Assembly: GCF_051466335.1 (NCBI RefSeq)
Contig: NZ_CP195793.1
Coordinates: 1,612,001-1,676,000 of the forward strand
Reading direction: 5' to 3'
Source of the DNA: Planctomicrobium sp051466335
GTDB lineage: Bacteria > Planctomycetota > Planctomycetia > Planctomycetales > Planctomycetaceae
DNA: 64,000 nt
The position numbers were made by a program, and so were the translations under genes. Below the pieces are notes generated by a model. That model saw only the letters and a list, made by a program, of their open reading frames with translations, was not told the DNA's origin and searched no databases. This document shows, piece after piece, positions 25,583 to 36,300 of the stretch. Every line of letters starts with the position of its first letter. Positions within the stretch are counted from its first letter, which is position 1.

Positions 25583-27046
25583 TTGAGCCGCGTTCGTCCA
25601 CTGGTTGTCGTCAATGCTGTTGGATTGACTCGTCGGATTCTTTCTATGATGCCGAAAACGTCAGCGAGATTTCCGCTGTCGCAAGTGGCTTGTCTGAAGC
25701 CGGTTCTTCCGGCCGTCACGATGACTGCACAGGCCAGTATTCTGACAGGGAGAAAGCCCGGGGATGAACTGATCGCTGGCGAGGTCCGACCGGGCCATGG
25801 AGTCGTCGCAAACGGCTGGCTGTTTCGGGAGACGATGGAAGTCCGGTTCTGGCAACAGTCGAATCGACTGATTCAGGGAGAGCCGTTGTATGCAGAATTG
25901 AAACGGCAATATCGGGACGCGGGGCAGGAGTTCCGGGTCGCTAAACTCTTCTGGTGGTTTAATCAGGGGGCAGATGTCGACCTGGCTGTCACGCCGAAAC
26001 CTCACTACGGTTCAGATGGGAGCAAGGCGTTTGACATCGACGTTGTCCCACGGGACGTGAAACCTCAATTCCGTTCTCTAGGGGCATTTCCGTTCTCGGC
26101 TTTCTGGGGGCCGATGTCTGGAGTCGCATCTTCGGACTGGATCGCGACCATGGCGGCACAGGTCATTGAGCAGGGGAGTTTGCTTCTCGACTCGAAGCAA
26201 TCTCGCGAACCGTTCGATTTGACTCTCGTCTACATTCCACATCTCGACTACGACCCACAGAGATATGGTCCTTCAGGTTGTGACCTGCAACGGTGTGCGA
26301 CCGAGATGGATGAAGTACTGGAGAAAATCTATCGCGCTGCCGATGCTTCAGGAGCGGAAGTTTGGTTGGTAAGCGAGTACGGGCACGTTGACGTTGATGA
26401 ACCCGTGTTCGTGAATCGCTGGCTCCGTGAACGCAAATTGCTTGAAGTGCGTGATGGACCATTTGGTGAAACGCTCGATACCTTTACGAGTCGAGCATTT
26501 GCTGTTGTGGATCATCAATTGGCTCATGTCTACGTTCGTGATCCTTCTGACGTTGCACCGTTGGCGAGTGAGTTGGCCAAACTTTCCGGAGTCGCAGAGG
26601 TGTTAACCGGAGATTCCCGGGCTCAGGCGGGTCTCGATCATGAACGCTCCGGGGAAATTGTTCTGATTTCCAATCAGAATGCCTGGTTTGCTTATCCATA
26701 CTGGATCGATGAAAAGCGGGCTCCGGACTTTGCCGGGTCCGTGGATATTCATCGCAAGCCCGGGTTCGATCCATGTGAAATGTTCTTTAACGAGAAGCTA
26801 TTGTGGCCGAAGGGAAAGGCTGCTTTGCGTCTGCTTCAGAAAACGCTTGGCTTTCGGACGCGGTTTGATGTCATCTCGTTGGACAATCACCTTGTGAAGG
26901 GGAGTCATGGCGCGATTCCCGAGAGTCGTGACGACCTTCCGGTTTTGGCAACACCTCAACCGCTCGGAGAAGTGGCACCAACCGAGTTGACCGACGTGCA
27001 TCGCTTGCTGTTGGATCGACTGAGAGTGCGGAAAGTGAACGGGTGA
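25583..27046 (+). CDS. Type I phosphodiesterase / nucleotide pyrophosphatase family enzyme
   Basis: About 487 residues of the alkaline-phosphatase superfamily. The N-terminal VVVNAVGLTRR would hold the first metal site, although the usual Asp is Asn here. The nucleophile threonine lies in PAVTMTAQASILTG, further metal ligands in YIPHLDYDPQRYGP and SEYGHVDVDEP, and a late histidine in GSHGAIPE. The likely start is TTG at 25583, seven bases after GGGAG; an in-frame stop upstream rules out an earlier ATG. Members hydrolyse phosphodiester or pyrophosphate bonds in nucleotides or lipids; the substrate here is unknown. It has no signal peptide, so it is cytosolic. Confidence 0.83.
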   Translation: MSRVRPLVVVNAVGLTRRILSMMPKTSARFPLSQVACLKPVLPAVTMTAQASILTGRKPGDELIAGEVRPGHGVVANGWLFRETMEVRFWQQSNRLIQGEPLYAELKRQYRDAGQEFRVAKLFWWFNQGADVDLAVTPKPHYGSDGSKAFDIDVVPRDVKPQFRSLGAFPFSAFWGPMSGVASSDWIATMAAQVIEQGSLLLDSKQSREPFDLTLVYIPHLDYDPQRYGPSGCDLQRCATEMDEVLEKIYRAADASGAEVWLVSEYGHVDVDEPVFVNRWLRERKLLEVRDGPFGETLDTFTSRAFAVVDHQLAHVYVRDPSDVAPLASELAKLSGVAEVLTGDSRAQAGLDHERSGEIVLISNQNAWFAYPYWIDEKRAPDFAGSVDIHRKPGFDPCEMFFNEKLLWPKGKAALRLLQKTLGFRTRFDVISLDNHLVKGSHGAIPESRDDLPVLATPQPLGEVAPTELTDVHRLLLDRLRVRKVNG

Positions 27047-27294
27047 TTCAATAGAAATTCGCTGAGAAGTGTTGGATGTGCCCAGTGCACCGATGCTTGA
27101 TGAATTTTGAGTGAAGTTCCGGAGAAATGCTGATCAGGCTGTTGCTTGAACTGTTTTGTGAGAGCGTAATTCCTCGCTAGCATGGCGCGACAGTCGCTTG
27201 TTCATTGGACTGGAACTCGAAGCGTTTCGTTCGCCCATCATGGTCGCCGGTTGGCGATACTGTTCGCTGGTTCTGACTTAGGCCGGCGTTGGTG

Positions 27295-28341
27295 ATGAAT
27301 CTGAGAACACTCAAGACAAGGCTCTCATCGAATATGAAACATCTGCTCATGCTGCTCGCGTTGATGGGGAGTTCAGCTTCATTGGCGTTCGCAGATCATC
27401 AAGTTTTTGCCCATCGTGGTGCCAGCGGATATCTTCCAGAGCACAGCCTTCCAGCTAAGGCGATGGCATATGCTCAGGGGGCGGATTTTCTGGAACAGGA
27501 TGTGGTGCTGACAAAAGATCTCGTCCCCATTGTGCTACACGATATTCATCTCGACACAATTACCGATGTCGCGACGCGATTCCCGGAAAGGAAACGCGAA
27601 GATGGGCGATTCTATGCCATTGATTTTACGCTCGCTGAAGTTCGGGAATTGAACGCGACGCAGCGGTTTCACGTCAAAACCGGAGAAGCCGTCCTCCCCA
27701 ATCGATTCCCAGTCGATGGGTATACTTACAAGCTCCATACGCTCGAAGAAGAGATTCAGTTTATTCAGGGGCTTAATCACAGTACCGGCAGGAACGTCGG
27801 CTTGTTTACCGAAATCAAGCAGCCAACGTTTCACAGTCGGAATGGAGCAGATATCCCCAAAGTTGTCTCCGAAGTACTGGCGCGCCACGGATACGGCAAA
27901 AGCAAGAACGATGCTTGCTGGGTGCAATGCTTTGAGGAGTCCACTTTGCGTCGATTCCGAAATGACTTTCATTGGAATGGACGTCTGATGATGATTCTGT
28001 CAGGGAAAGATCGAGGCGCTGACGGGTCTGATTACAACTACTTATCGACTCCAGAAGGCCTTAACGAATTGGCCATGTTTGTCGACGGGGTTTTTCCAAA
28101 TTCTGGTCGCGTCGTGAAGTTTGACGACAGCGGGAAGCCTGTGGCGAGCGACTTTGTCCGCCAAGCCAAGGCAGCAGGACTGCGGGTTATCTCTGGGGTG
28201 ATTGATCGGGACGCACTTCCGAAAAACTGCAGGTCAGTAGGCGACCTGCACGAAGCCATGGTCGCGGTCGCAGGCGTCGACGACCTTTGTACTGATTTCC
28301 CGGACCTCACGGTGGAATGGCTGAAACGGAATGCCGAATGA
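27295..28341 (+). CDS. glpQ: Glycerophosphodiester phosphodiesterase, GlpQ-like
   Basis: 348 residues from the ATG at 27295 (a start at 27334, MKHLLMLLALMGSSASLAFAD, gives a tighter signal peptide). The mature protein begins with VFAHRGASGYLPEHSLPAKAMA, holding the catalytic HRG and the EH metal ligand. It continues with GADFLEQDVVLTKDLVPIVLHD, where the second catalytic histidine lies, and FTEIKQP. It hydrolyses glycerophosphodiesters to glycerol-3-phosphate in the periplasm, giving carbon and phosphate. The length and internal spacing match periplasmic GlpQ rather than short cytosolic UgpQ. It follows the phosphodiesterase gene by about 250 bases. Confidence 0.92.
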   Translation: MNLRTLKTRLSSNMKHLLMLLALMGSSASLAFADHQVFAHRGASGYLPEHSLPAKAMAYAQGADFLEQDVVLTKDLVPIVLHDIHLDTITDVATRFPERKREDGRFYAIDFTLAEVRELNATQRFHVKTGEAVLPNRFPVDGYTYKLHTLEEEIQFIQGLNHSTGRNVGLFTEIKQPTFHSRNGADIPKVVSEVLARHGYGKSKNDACWVQCFEESTLRRFRNDFHWNGRLMMILSGKDRGADGSDYNYLSTPEGLNELAMFVDGVFPNSGRVVKFDDSGKPVASDFVRQAKAAGLRVISGVIDRDALPKNCRSVGDLHEAMVAVAGVDDLCTDFPDLTVEWLKRNAE

Positions 28342-28545
28342 CCAGCGAGTCTTGGGGGGCCTGTCATGCAATGGATTCAAGTGACGGGCGCTTCATGTGA
28401 TCGGTTGGCTCTACAGGACCGATACTTTTGGGGCAATTCTGAAAAGAGTGTCGTCGGCCGCTGACGCTCTGGATATCGGCGGGTATTTAGAACAAATAAC
28501 TTCCGTCTGCTCGTGCACATAATTCCCCAAACGGTCAGGGCAAGA

Positions 28546-28582
28546 AAAAAGCCCGGCGTGATTTCTCAACGCCGGGCTTTTT
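28546..28582. terminator. Bidirectional intrinsic terminator next to tRNA-Asn
   Basis: A 13-bp inverted repeat AAAAAGCCCGGCG/CGCCGGGCTTTTT (28546-28558 with 28570-28582) surrounds an 11-base loop. On the minus strand it lies 35 bases after the tRNA 3' end, and on the plus strand about 200 bases after the GlpQ gene, so it can serve both. Confidence 0.88.
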
Positions 28583-28616
28583 GTTTTGCTTGCCGAAAAA
28601 ATGACTTCGGCGAAAG

Positions 28617-28689
28617 CTCCTCGACCAGGGCTCGAACCTGGGACCTGCGGATTAACAGTCCGACGCTCTACCGACTGAGCTATCGAGGA
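28617..28689 (-). tRNA. tRNA-Asn (GTT anticodon)
   Basis: The minus strand gives a full cloverleaf: acceptor TCCTCGA/TCGAGGA, D-arm GCTCAGTCGGTAGAGC, anticodon loop CTGTTAA with anticodon GTT, and T-arm CCAGG-TTCGAGC-CCTGG. The discriminator is G and the CCA end is not encoded. The sequence closely follows bacterial tRNA-Asn. There is one T/C mismatch at the top of the anticodon stem. Confidence 0.96.
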
Positions 28690-29100
28690 ATCTTGTGTGG
28701 CGGGTAGGTTAAGTCAAAGTTCCGCTGAGTTCAACCCTGAAAGTAGTTCTCTTTTTCACTTCTTAAGACGGCAAACGGGCGATTTTTCATAGTGGATGCG
28801 TGTTCACAGGTCTGTGTCCCCGAATTTGCAGGGATGATCGATCAAATACCGGGGAATTGAGCCCGTCTGTTGGAGTCGATGAACGATCGCCGCTGTTTCA
28901 GGCACAGTCCTCATCTACTAGAGTCAATACACGTTCCTGTTCGGAATTGAACAACTCGTGGACACTCTCTAGTGGATGTTGGTTCAGGTATTTTTTAACT
29001 AGCCCCTGCCTCAGAGGGGGGCGGCGGCGAATGCAGGCAAACTCTCGTTGAATTGGAGTGATTGGTACCGCTGGAATGCGACACTCTCGCGAGCGGTGAT
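28690..29100. other. Intergenic region with no gene seen
   Basis: About 410 bases between two minus-strand features. Short frames in it have no protein-like composition. It should carry the tRNA promoter and the end of the GntR transcript, but I see no clear -35/-10 pair or hairpin. Confidence 0.45.
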
Positions 29101-29802
29101 CTAGTTTTTCTGATTGGTAGCAGGCTCAAAAAACAAGCTCTCAATTGTTCTGTCGCAGCTTTGGGAAAGATGTGCTGCCATCGCTGCTTTGGCGCCTTCG
29201 ATGTCACGGTCGACAATGGCATTTAAGAGATTGAGATGTTCGTGGAGGGTTCGCTGACTGAACTCTTCTGATTCCCTGACGATCATGCGGACGACATGGA
29301 TGAGTCGGTCGTATCTTCCGAGTTCGATTTTCAATCGCGAATTCCCAGCGGCAGTTGCAATTTCCTGATGGGTCCGCTGGTCGAGAGATGCGATCAACAT
29401 CGTTCGGTTTGGAATTTCAGCCTGTTCAATGAGATGTTGGGTTGGCTCGATCAGGGCAGCAATGGGGCCCAAATCGTCACATTCACACGCACACCGAGCG
29501 GATTCCACTTCGAGAAGCGACCGCAGATGATAGATCTCGCGGACTTCCCGAATTCCAAACGGTGCCACGACGGCTCCCCGGTTTGGATAGATTTCCACAA
29601 CACCCAATCCAGCTAATTCCATGATTGCTTCGCGGACAGGAGTGCTGCTGACCCCGAACTGTGAAGCAAGCTGTAAGGTTTTGAGCCGAGATCCGGGGGT
29701 GATCTGCCCGCCAAAAATAGACATCAGCAGCTGGCTGAAGAGGTCCATTCGCAGCGATTGTGGGATGACTTTGGTAGCTGAGATCGAAGTAATCGGCCGC
29801 AT
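29101..29802 (-). CDS. GntR-family transcriptional regulator, FadR/FCD type
   Basis: 233 residues. The N-terminal winged helix (about residues 15-85) carries the GntR pattern GQITPGSRLKTLQLASQFGVSSTPVREAIMELAGLGVVEIYPNRGAVV. The C-terminal all-helical FCD domain (YHLRSLLEVESARCAC, DQRTHQEIATAAGN, EHLNLLNAIVDRDIEGAKAAMAAHL) binds a small organic acid or sugar-acid ligand, usually with a bound metal held by the D/H/H residues seen here. It is transcribed divergently from the heme-binding protein gene, so it may control cluster I. The ligand is not predictable. Confidence 0.9.
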   Translation of the reverse strand: MRPITSISATKVIPQSLRMDLFSQLLMSIFGGQITPGSRLKTLQLASQFGVSSTPVREAIMELAGLGVVEIYPNRGAVVAPFGIREVREIYHLRSLLEVESARCACECDDLGPIAALIEPTQHLIEQAEIPNRTMLIASLDQRTHQEIATAAGNSRLKIELGRYDRLIHVVRMIVRESEEFSQRTLHEHLNLLNAIVDRDIEGAKAAMAAHLSQSCDRTIESLFFEPATNQKN

Positions 29803-30165
29803 GGTGTTTAGGTCTCTTCAGGTGAAAATGCTGATTGTATTTTATGTTAGGCGGTTTTTGCGAAAGCTGGGAGAGGAATTCACATCTAGAACTTCATTTT
29901 GGCGCTTGATGCATAAAGACGTGCTCGTCGGAGTGACTGTCGTCAGACTAAACAATATTGTTGGATTGAGTTATTGTTATGGGAGACCAACTCCCGCCCA
30001 AAAGTTTAGAAAAAGCAAATTAGCTCCCTGATTTTGCGAGAAACTTGAGTAGTGACTGATCGTTCGGCATTCGGTGAAGTCCCTTTAAAAAATTTGCCCC
30101 CACCCGATTCCGCTCAAAATCGCCACCAGATTCTGATTAAAAACCTAAAACGACAGGTGACATCC
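29803..30165. promoter_or_regulatory. Divergent promoter region between gntR and cluster I
   Basis: About 360 bases without a gene. It is AT-richer than its flanks and holds the palindrome at 29951-29962. The plus frame is open from 30052, but the signal peptide begins at 30166. Confidence 0.45.
29951..29962. promoter_or_regulatory. Perfect 12-bp palindrome, candidate GntR operator
   Basis: AACAATATTGTT is a perfect palindrome near the middle of the region between the divergent GntR gene and the heme-binding gene. GntR/FCD regulators often bind short AT-rich palindromes in their own promoter. This is inferred from position and symmetry only. Confidence 0.35.
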
Positions 30166-33100
30166 ATGAAGCGATGGAGATCTGCATTTTGCAGTCGCGT
30201 TGTGTATTTAATGGTCCTGAGCCTTTGTGTTGCTCAGACTTCTTCCGCACAGGAAATCGCACAATGGATCTGGTCCGGCGACACGAAAGACGACGCAAAG
30301 GTCGAACTGCGCAAAGTCTTTGAGGTGACAGACGACGTCGCTTCCGCGACGCTTGTCGGGACAGCTGACAATAAATTCACAGCCTGGGTGAACAACCAGG
30401 AGGTGTTGTCGGTGAACGAATGGAAGGAACTTCCTGTCGCAGAGGTGTTGCCACATCTGATCAAAGGGAAAAATGTTCTTGCCATTCAAGGACAGAATGA
30501 AGGTGGAATCGCTGCTGTGATTGCTGTTCTTCGCCTCAGAATGAAGAACGGTGAGATTGTCGAAATCAAGACCGATGGCAGTTGGAAGGGAACTGAAAAC
30601 GCCCCTGGGAATTGGCGTGAAGCGGGCTTCGATGACTCTCCGTGGAAGCCTGTCACTGTCATTGACGACGCGAATTCTGGTCCTTGGAAAGGGTCTGTGA
30701 ACGTCAGTGCGATTCAGGACGCGTTAAATACGGATCCGCAGGCAGCGTTTCGTCCAATCGTTGCAAAAAATGTGACCCAACGCCCGGACTTTGTTGTCGA
30801 GCGGGTCGTTCAGGTTCCGCGGAATCTCGGCTCATGGGTTGCATTGACGAAGGATCCTCAAGGACGCCTGATTGCATCTGCTCAGGGAGACGAAGGGCTC
30901 TATCTGATTGTCCCGGGAGATGATGAGAACCCATCCAAAGTGGAGAAACTCCCAGTCGATCTGTCGGGAGCACAGGGGCTATGCTGGGCGTTCGATTCGC
31001 TGTATGTCGTGATCAACGGTGGGCCAAAGTCTGGCCTGCACCGAGCCCGAGATACAAACGGTGACGGTCTTGTCGATACCTCCGAGCACATCATGCCGAT
31101 CGCTGGAGGTGGTGAACATGGACCTCATGCCATCATTCTGTCGCCTGATCAAAAGTCGTTGCATGTGCTCGCGGGAAATCATTCAGCGATGCCTGAGGGG
31201 ATCACTGGCAGTCGAATTCCCCAAAACTGGAGTGAGGATCATCTCCTCCCACGTCGTTGGGATGCGAACGGTCACGCAGCAGGTCTCTTGGCACCGGGTG
31301 GTTGGATTCTGAAAATCGATCCGGAAGCGAAGCAACGTGAAGTGATCAGCATGGGATATCGTAACCAGTACGACATCGCATTTAATGCTGACGGCGAGTT
31401 GTTCACGTATGATGCAGACATGGAATGGGACCTTGGGGCTCCCTGGTATCGTCCGACTCGAGTGTGCCATGCGACAAGCGGAAGCGAATTCGGCTGGCGC
31501 AGCGGAACTGGAAAATGGCCGGCTTATTATGAGGACTCATTGCCAGCGGTTGTCGACATTGGCCCAGGTTCTCCAGTCGGTATCGTCTTTGGTGAAGGTG
31601 CAAAGTTCCCTGAGAAATACCAGCGTGCTCTGTTTCTGCTCGATTGGACCTACAGCACCATTTACTCGGTAAATCTCGTTCCGAGCGGTTCGACATATAC
31701 CGCGGTAAAAGAGGAGTTTCTTGTTGGTGAACCAATGCAGGTGACCGACGCGATTGTCGGGGATGACGGAGCCCTCTATTTCGCAGCGGGCGGTCGAGGA
31801 ACTGCATCCTCATTGTACCGTGTTCGATACACCGGTTCAGAATCAACTGCTCCGGTCGATCTGAAAGATTCTCGGGATGCTGGTCAGCGTGCCGTTCGCC
31901 ATCAACTTGAAGCTTTCCATGGAAAGACAGGTGGAGGGGATCTTGATTTGATCTTCAAACATCTTGGAAGTGATGACCGATTTATTCGGTATGCTGCTCG
32001 TGTCGCATTGGAATGGCAGCCCGTTGCAGAATGGCGTGACCGGGTACTGAAAGGGGAAGCAGTCAGTCCTCGTGCTGCGATCAATGGTGCCATCGCATTG
32101 GCCCATCAGGGAGCATCTACAGATCTGGAATCTGCTCTAGAACTTCTGGAGAAGATCGACTATTCCGCTCTCGATGAGCAAGGAAAGTTGGGACTGTTGC
32201 GAGCGTATGAGCTGCTGTTCGTTCGATTGGGAGCACCGTCCGAGAACGTCCGACTCAAGCTGATCGATCGTCTGGATGCTCTCTATCCTGCTCCAACGTA
32301 TTCAGAGAATGCAGAACTGGTTCAGTTGCTCGTCTATCTCAACGCTCCAACGGTTGTTTCCAAGACACTCGCTCTCATGCGGGAACTTGGCCCAGAACCG
32401 CTTCCGGACTGGGGATACCTGACGACTCGCGGGGGTGGATATGGCGGAACAGTTGGAGCGTTGCTCGCGAATCATCCGCCAGCTCGAGCTGTGCACTTTG
32501 CCTTTATGTTGAGAAACAAAAAGGGAGACTGGACACTGGCAGAACGTGAAGAGTACTTCAAGTTCTTCATCGACGCTGCGAAGTATCCCGGTGGAAACAG
32601 CTTCGCGAAGTTCCTGGATCAGTTCCGGGAAGATGCGTTCCTGAATAGCACTCCTGCTGAACAGGCGATTTTGGCCCCGATCGCTGGTCAGTCGTTGCTG
32701 GCTCCACTTCCTCAGTTTGATCCTCCTGTTGGCCCAGGTCGGAAATGGACTCGAGAAGAAGCGCTCGCCACGATCGAGAATCAGCTTCGCGAGCGAAACT
32801 TCGAGCGTGGCCGACAGTTGTACTTCACGACTTCCTGCGGCAAGTGCCACCGGCTCAACGGAGAAGGGGGAGCAATCGGCCCGGATCTTTCGACGGCTGG
32901 TAAGAAGTTCCCGCTGGCAGACATGCTGGATAACATCCTCGATCCGAGCAAGGTGATTTCGGATCAGTACGCTTCACACCAGTTGGTGACAACCGATGGC
33001 GAAGTATTGTCCGGACGAGCAATGCAGGTGGGCGACGAGTACTACGTTTACACCGTCGATGCCGATGCGCGTCCACGTGTGATCAAAGCCTCGGACGTCG

Positions 33101-33237
33101 ATGAGATCGCTCCTTCTCAAATCTCTCAGATGCCTGTTGGATTGGTGGACACCCTCAATCCGGAGGAGCTGAAAGACTTGATGGCGTATCTGATGTCTGG
33201 AGGAAATAAAGACTCCGACTACTTCAAGAAGAAGTAA
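30166..33237 (+). CDS. PVC-type heme-binding CxxCH protein
   Basis: 1023 residues, secreted (MKRWRSAFCSRVVYLMVLSLCVAQTSSAQ). After the signal come a sugar-binding-like jelly roll (IAQWIWSGDTKDDAKVELRKVF), then a beta-propeller-like domain (about 200-560; VALTKDPQGRLIASAQGD, GPHAIILSPDQKSLHVLAGN, YDIAFNADGELFTYDADMEWD), a helical-repeat region, and at residue 891 a cytochrome-c-type heme site CGKCH with axial-ligand candidates downstream. The C-terminal part (KVISDQYASHQLVTTDGEVLSGRAM) is the planctomycete/verrucomicrobial heme-binding domain. Propeller plus heme suggests a periplasmic sugar or alcohol oxidising role, unproven. The start at 30166 follows ACAGGTGACATCC. Confidence 0.87.
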   Translation: MKRWRSAFCSRVVYLMVLSLCVAQTSSAQEIAQWIWSGDTKDDAKVELRKVFEVTDDVASATLVGTADNKFTAWVNNQEVLSVNEWKELPVAEVLPHLIKGKNVLAIQGQNEGGIAAVIAVLRLRMKNGEIVEIKTDGSWKGTENAPGNWREAGFDDSPWKPVTVIDDANSGPWKGSVNVSAIQDALNTDPQAAFRPIVAKNVTQRPDFVVERVVQVPRNLGSWVALTKDPQGRLIASAQGDEGLYLIVPGDDENPSKVEKLPVDLSGAQGLCWAFDSLYVVINGGPKSGLHRARDTNGDGLVDTSEHIMPIAGGGEHGPHAIILSPDQKSLHVLAGNHSAMPEGITGSRIPQNWSEDHLLPRRWDANGHAAGLLAPGGWILKIDPEAKQREVISMGYRNQYDIAFNADGELFTYDADMEWDLGAPWYRPTRVCHATSGSEFGWRSGTGKWPAYYEDSLPAVVDIGPGSPVGIVFGEGAKFPEKYQRALFLLDWTYSTIYSVNLVPSGSTYTAVKEEFLVGEPMQVTDAIVGDDGALYFAAGGRGTASSLYRVRYTGSESTAPVDLKDSRDAGQRAVRHQLEAFHGKTGGGDLDLIFKHLGSDDRFIRYAARVALEWQPVAEWRDRVLKGEAVSPRAAINGAIALAHQGASTDLESALELLEKIDYSALDEQGKLGLLRAYELLFVRLGAPSENVRLKLIDRLDALYPAPTYSENAELVQLLVYLNAPTVVSKTLALMRELGPEPLPDWGYLTTRGGGYGGTVGALLANHPPARAVHFAFMLRNKKGDWTLAEREEYFKFFIDAAKYPGGNSFAKFLDQFREDAFLNSTPAEQAILAPIAGQSLLAPLPQFDPPVGPGRKWTREEALATIENQLRERNFERGRQLYFTTSCGKCHRLNGEGGAIGPDLSTAGKKFPLADMLDNILDPSKVISDQYASHQLVTTDGEVLSGRAMQVGDEYYVYTVDADARPRVIKASDVDEIAPSQISQMPVGLVDTLNPEELKDLMAYLMSGGNKDSDYFKKK

Positions 33238-33253
33238 GATCACGAAGAGAGTT

Positions 33254-33288
33254 ACAAGGTGCTGTGAGCGATCGTCACAGCACCTTGT
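33254..33288 (+). terminator. Hairpin between heme-protein and PSD1 genes
   Basis: A 14-bp inverted repeat ACAAGGTGCTGTGA/TCACAGCACCTTGT (33254-33267 with 33275-33288) is followed by TTTCTAAAA. It lies 16 bases after the stop at 33237 and about 40 bases before the next start. It would limit read-through into the PSD1 gene. Confidence 0.75.
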
Positions 33289-33331
33289 TTTCTAAAACGC
33301 CTTCTCTTTGAAGGATTTGCAGGGTTGGTCG

Positions 33332-36300
33332 ATGACTCAAATGCGAAAAAAATCCTGGGTTGAAATCCGGCAGATATTCGTCTTCTGTCTTGCCGTTGGA
33401 TTTGGAACGGGACTGGCTTTTGCGGACGAGAATCCCGCTGCTGTTGAACACTTCGAAAAACAGATTCGCCCGCTTCTCGTGAAGCATTGCTACGAATGTC
33501 ATAGCCATCAGGCGAAAAGGCTGGAAGGGAATCTGTTTCTCGATTCCCGCGAGGGCATGCTCAGTGGAGGAGACTCTGGAGCTGCGATTGTACCTGGCGA
33601 CAGCGAACAGAGCCTGCTGATCGATTCGGTGAACTATGGGGCCTATCAGATGCCTCCTAAGGGGAAGTTGTCTGATGCAGACGTACAGCTTCTGACTGAA
33701 TGGGTGAAGAGTGGAGCAGTCTGGCCAGATGAAGTGCCCCCGACCGGGAATGCGGTCAGAGAGGTTTTCGATCTCAAGGCGAGACGTGATGGGCATTGGT
33801 CCTGGCAACCGATTCAGGATTCGCCGGTTCCCGCTGTGCAGCGGAGTGATTGGCCTCGGAATGCAATTGATCATTTTATTCTTGAGAAATTGGAAGCGGC
33901 GAATCTCTCAGTCGCTCCACAAGCCGACCGCTCGACGTGGGTTCGTCGTCTCTATTTCGACTTGATCGGCTTACCACCGTCCGTTGAACAGGTTCAGGCA
34001 TTCGTCAACGACACTCGACCCGATGCGAAAGAACGGCTTGTCGATGAACTGCTCAACTCACCTCAATTCGGTGAGAAGTGGGCGAGGCATTGGTTGGATC
34101 TGGTCCGCTATGGGGAAACCTATGGACACGAGTTCGATTTTTCGATTCCGGATGCATATAAGTACCGCGATTATCTGATCCGGGCGATTAATTCCGACGT
34201 TCCCTACGACCAACTGGTGCGGGAGCACATAGCAGGGGACCTGATTCAACAGCCAAGAATGCACCCGGAAAAGGAGACGAATGAGTCCATCATTGGGACA
34301 GGATTCTGGTTCTTGGGGGAGGCATTACACGCACCTACTCATGTTCGCGCAGATCTTTCGACTCGGGTAGAGAACCAGATTGATGTGATGAGTCGGGCAT
34401 TTCAAGGGCTTTCAATTGCGTGTGCCCGTTGCCACGATCATAAGTTCGATGCCATCTCCATCGAGGACTATTACGCTCTCTACGGTGTCATTAACAGTTC
34501 GCATCGCGATATTGCCTGGCTTGATCCGCATCATGCAATCCAGAAAGCCATCCAAGAGCTGGATTCTGTTCAGGTGGCGGCTGATCACCAGCTTGCCAAG
34601 TCCATCGCCGACAATGAACTACTTCGAGAAGGGCATATTCTTCGATACTTGTTGGCTGCTTCTCAAGTTCGCGAGCAATCGGAGGCAGCCCCCGCTGGAG
34701 AGACAACACCCGTTGAAATCAGTGCTCCATTGTCTGGTTTAGCAGACGGTCTGAATGAGGAGCAGCTCAGGCGCTGGACTGTCGCTTTGCAGGATGCTGC
34801 GGTTCAGGAGAACTCGCACCCGGCCTCGATTTTCGCTCAGGCGTACAAACTGCCGGTGGATCAAATTCCCTCCGCGAAGCGTGGTTTCCTGAATCACGCT
34901 CACGAGGTCCTGAAGCAACGAGAACGTGATCAAGAGCAATGGTCCAGAGTCGATGAATCGCCCTTTGAAGGGTGGCAAACGACAGGGAATTCTCTCGATG
35001 TTATCCCTTTAAAAGGTCTCAAGGGAGATTGGTTACATGATGTGAATCGAGTGATTGTCCCGGGCAGTGCATCAACTGCTCGTCGCCCGCCACAAGCTGT
35101 CGGGAGCCTCCGCTCGCCGCTATTCACATTGGAGGATAATCACCTCCACTACCGAATCCGAGGTTCAAAGGTCACGGTCCGCGTTGTGATTGAGAACTAT
35201 TTTATGGACGCTTTCGCTGCGTTGTTGTTTGGCGATTTACGCCGAAATATCGACAACACGAACGGGGAATGGGTCAGCGTCACTCAGTACGGAGACTTTC
35301 TGAATCACATCGGGCGACGTGCCTATATTGAGATTCTGGATCACGGGGATGGAGAGTTTGAGATTGAAGATCTCCATCTGGGAAGCAATGGAAGATCGTC
35401 AGGGCGTTTGCCGTCACCGATGGCTTTAGAGATTGCTGGTGACGAAAAAGTTGTGACTCTCGAGGATCTCGCATTACAGTGCGAACAGAAATGGGTATCG
35501 GCTCTTCAGCGAGTCGCTGCGGATGATGTGGATGTCGATTCGGCGAATCTGCTGAACTGGATGTTGAAGCACAATCTTTTGGGCATTGATGAAACGCTTA
35601 AATCGCTGAGAGACACCGCTCTGCAGGCTGCTCAGAAAGTTGGACGTCCAGAATCGGTTCTGGCAATCGTTGACGGTCCGGGGCTGGATGAGCCGATTCA
35701 CATTCGTGGGAGCGATGAAAACTTTGGCGACGCTGTTCCTCGAGGATTCCTGACGGCGCTCAAGGATGCGAATCCAATATCGATTTCAACCGGGAGCGGT
35801 CGACTTGGGGTCGCAGAGCAAGTGACCTCGCCAGAGAACCCTCTTTTCGCTCGAGTGATTGTGAATCGTCTTTGGCACCATCTGTTCGGGAAAGGGATCG
35901 TAGTCTCCGTCGACGACTTTGGCGTCATGGGGCAACCTCCCTCCCATCCGGAATTGCTCGACTGGTTGGCGACAGATTTTCAGAATGATGGGTATTCGAT
36001 AAAGCGGTCGATTCGACAGATGGTCCTTTCGTCGACTTATGGGATGTCTTCCGAACCATTAGGGGAAGAAACAGAAGAGATTGATCCAGAGAACCGGTTG
36101 CTCCACCGCATGTCTGTCCGTCGCCTCCCGTCGGAATCAATCCGGGATGCGATGCTGGATCTTTCGAATCGATTGAATCTTGAAATGTATGGTCCGAGTG
36201 TTTCTGTGCACCTGACGGACTTCATGGAAGGGCGAGGACGTCCGGGAGCGAGTGGTCCTTTGGACGGCGGCGGGCGAAGAAGTATCTATCAGGAAGTGCG

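Noticed and set aside
28690..28720. TTGACT...AAGATT on the minus strand as a tRNA-Asn promoter
   Set aside because: The -10-like element touches the mature tRNA 5' end, so transcription would start inside the tRNA.
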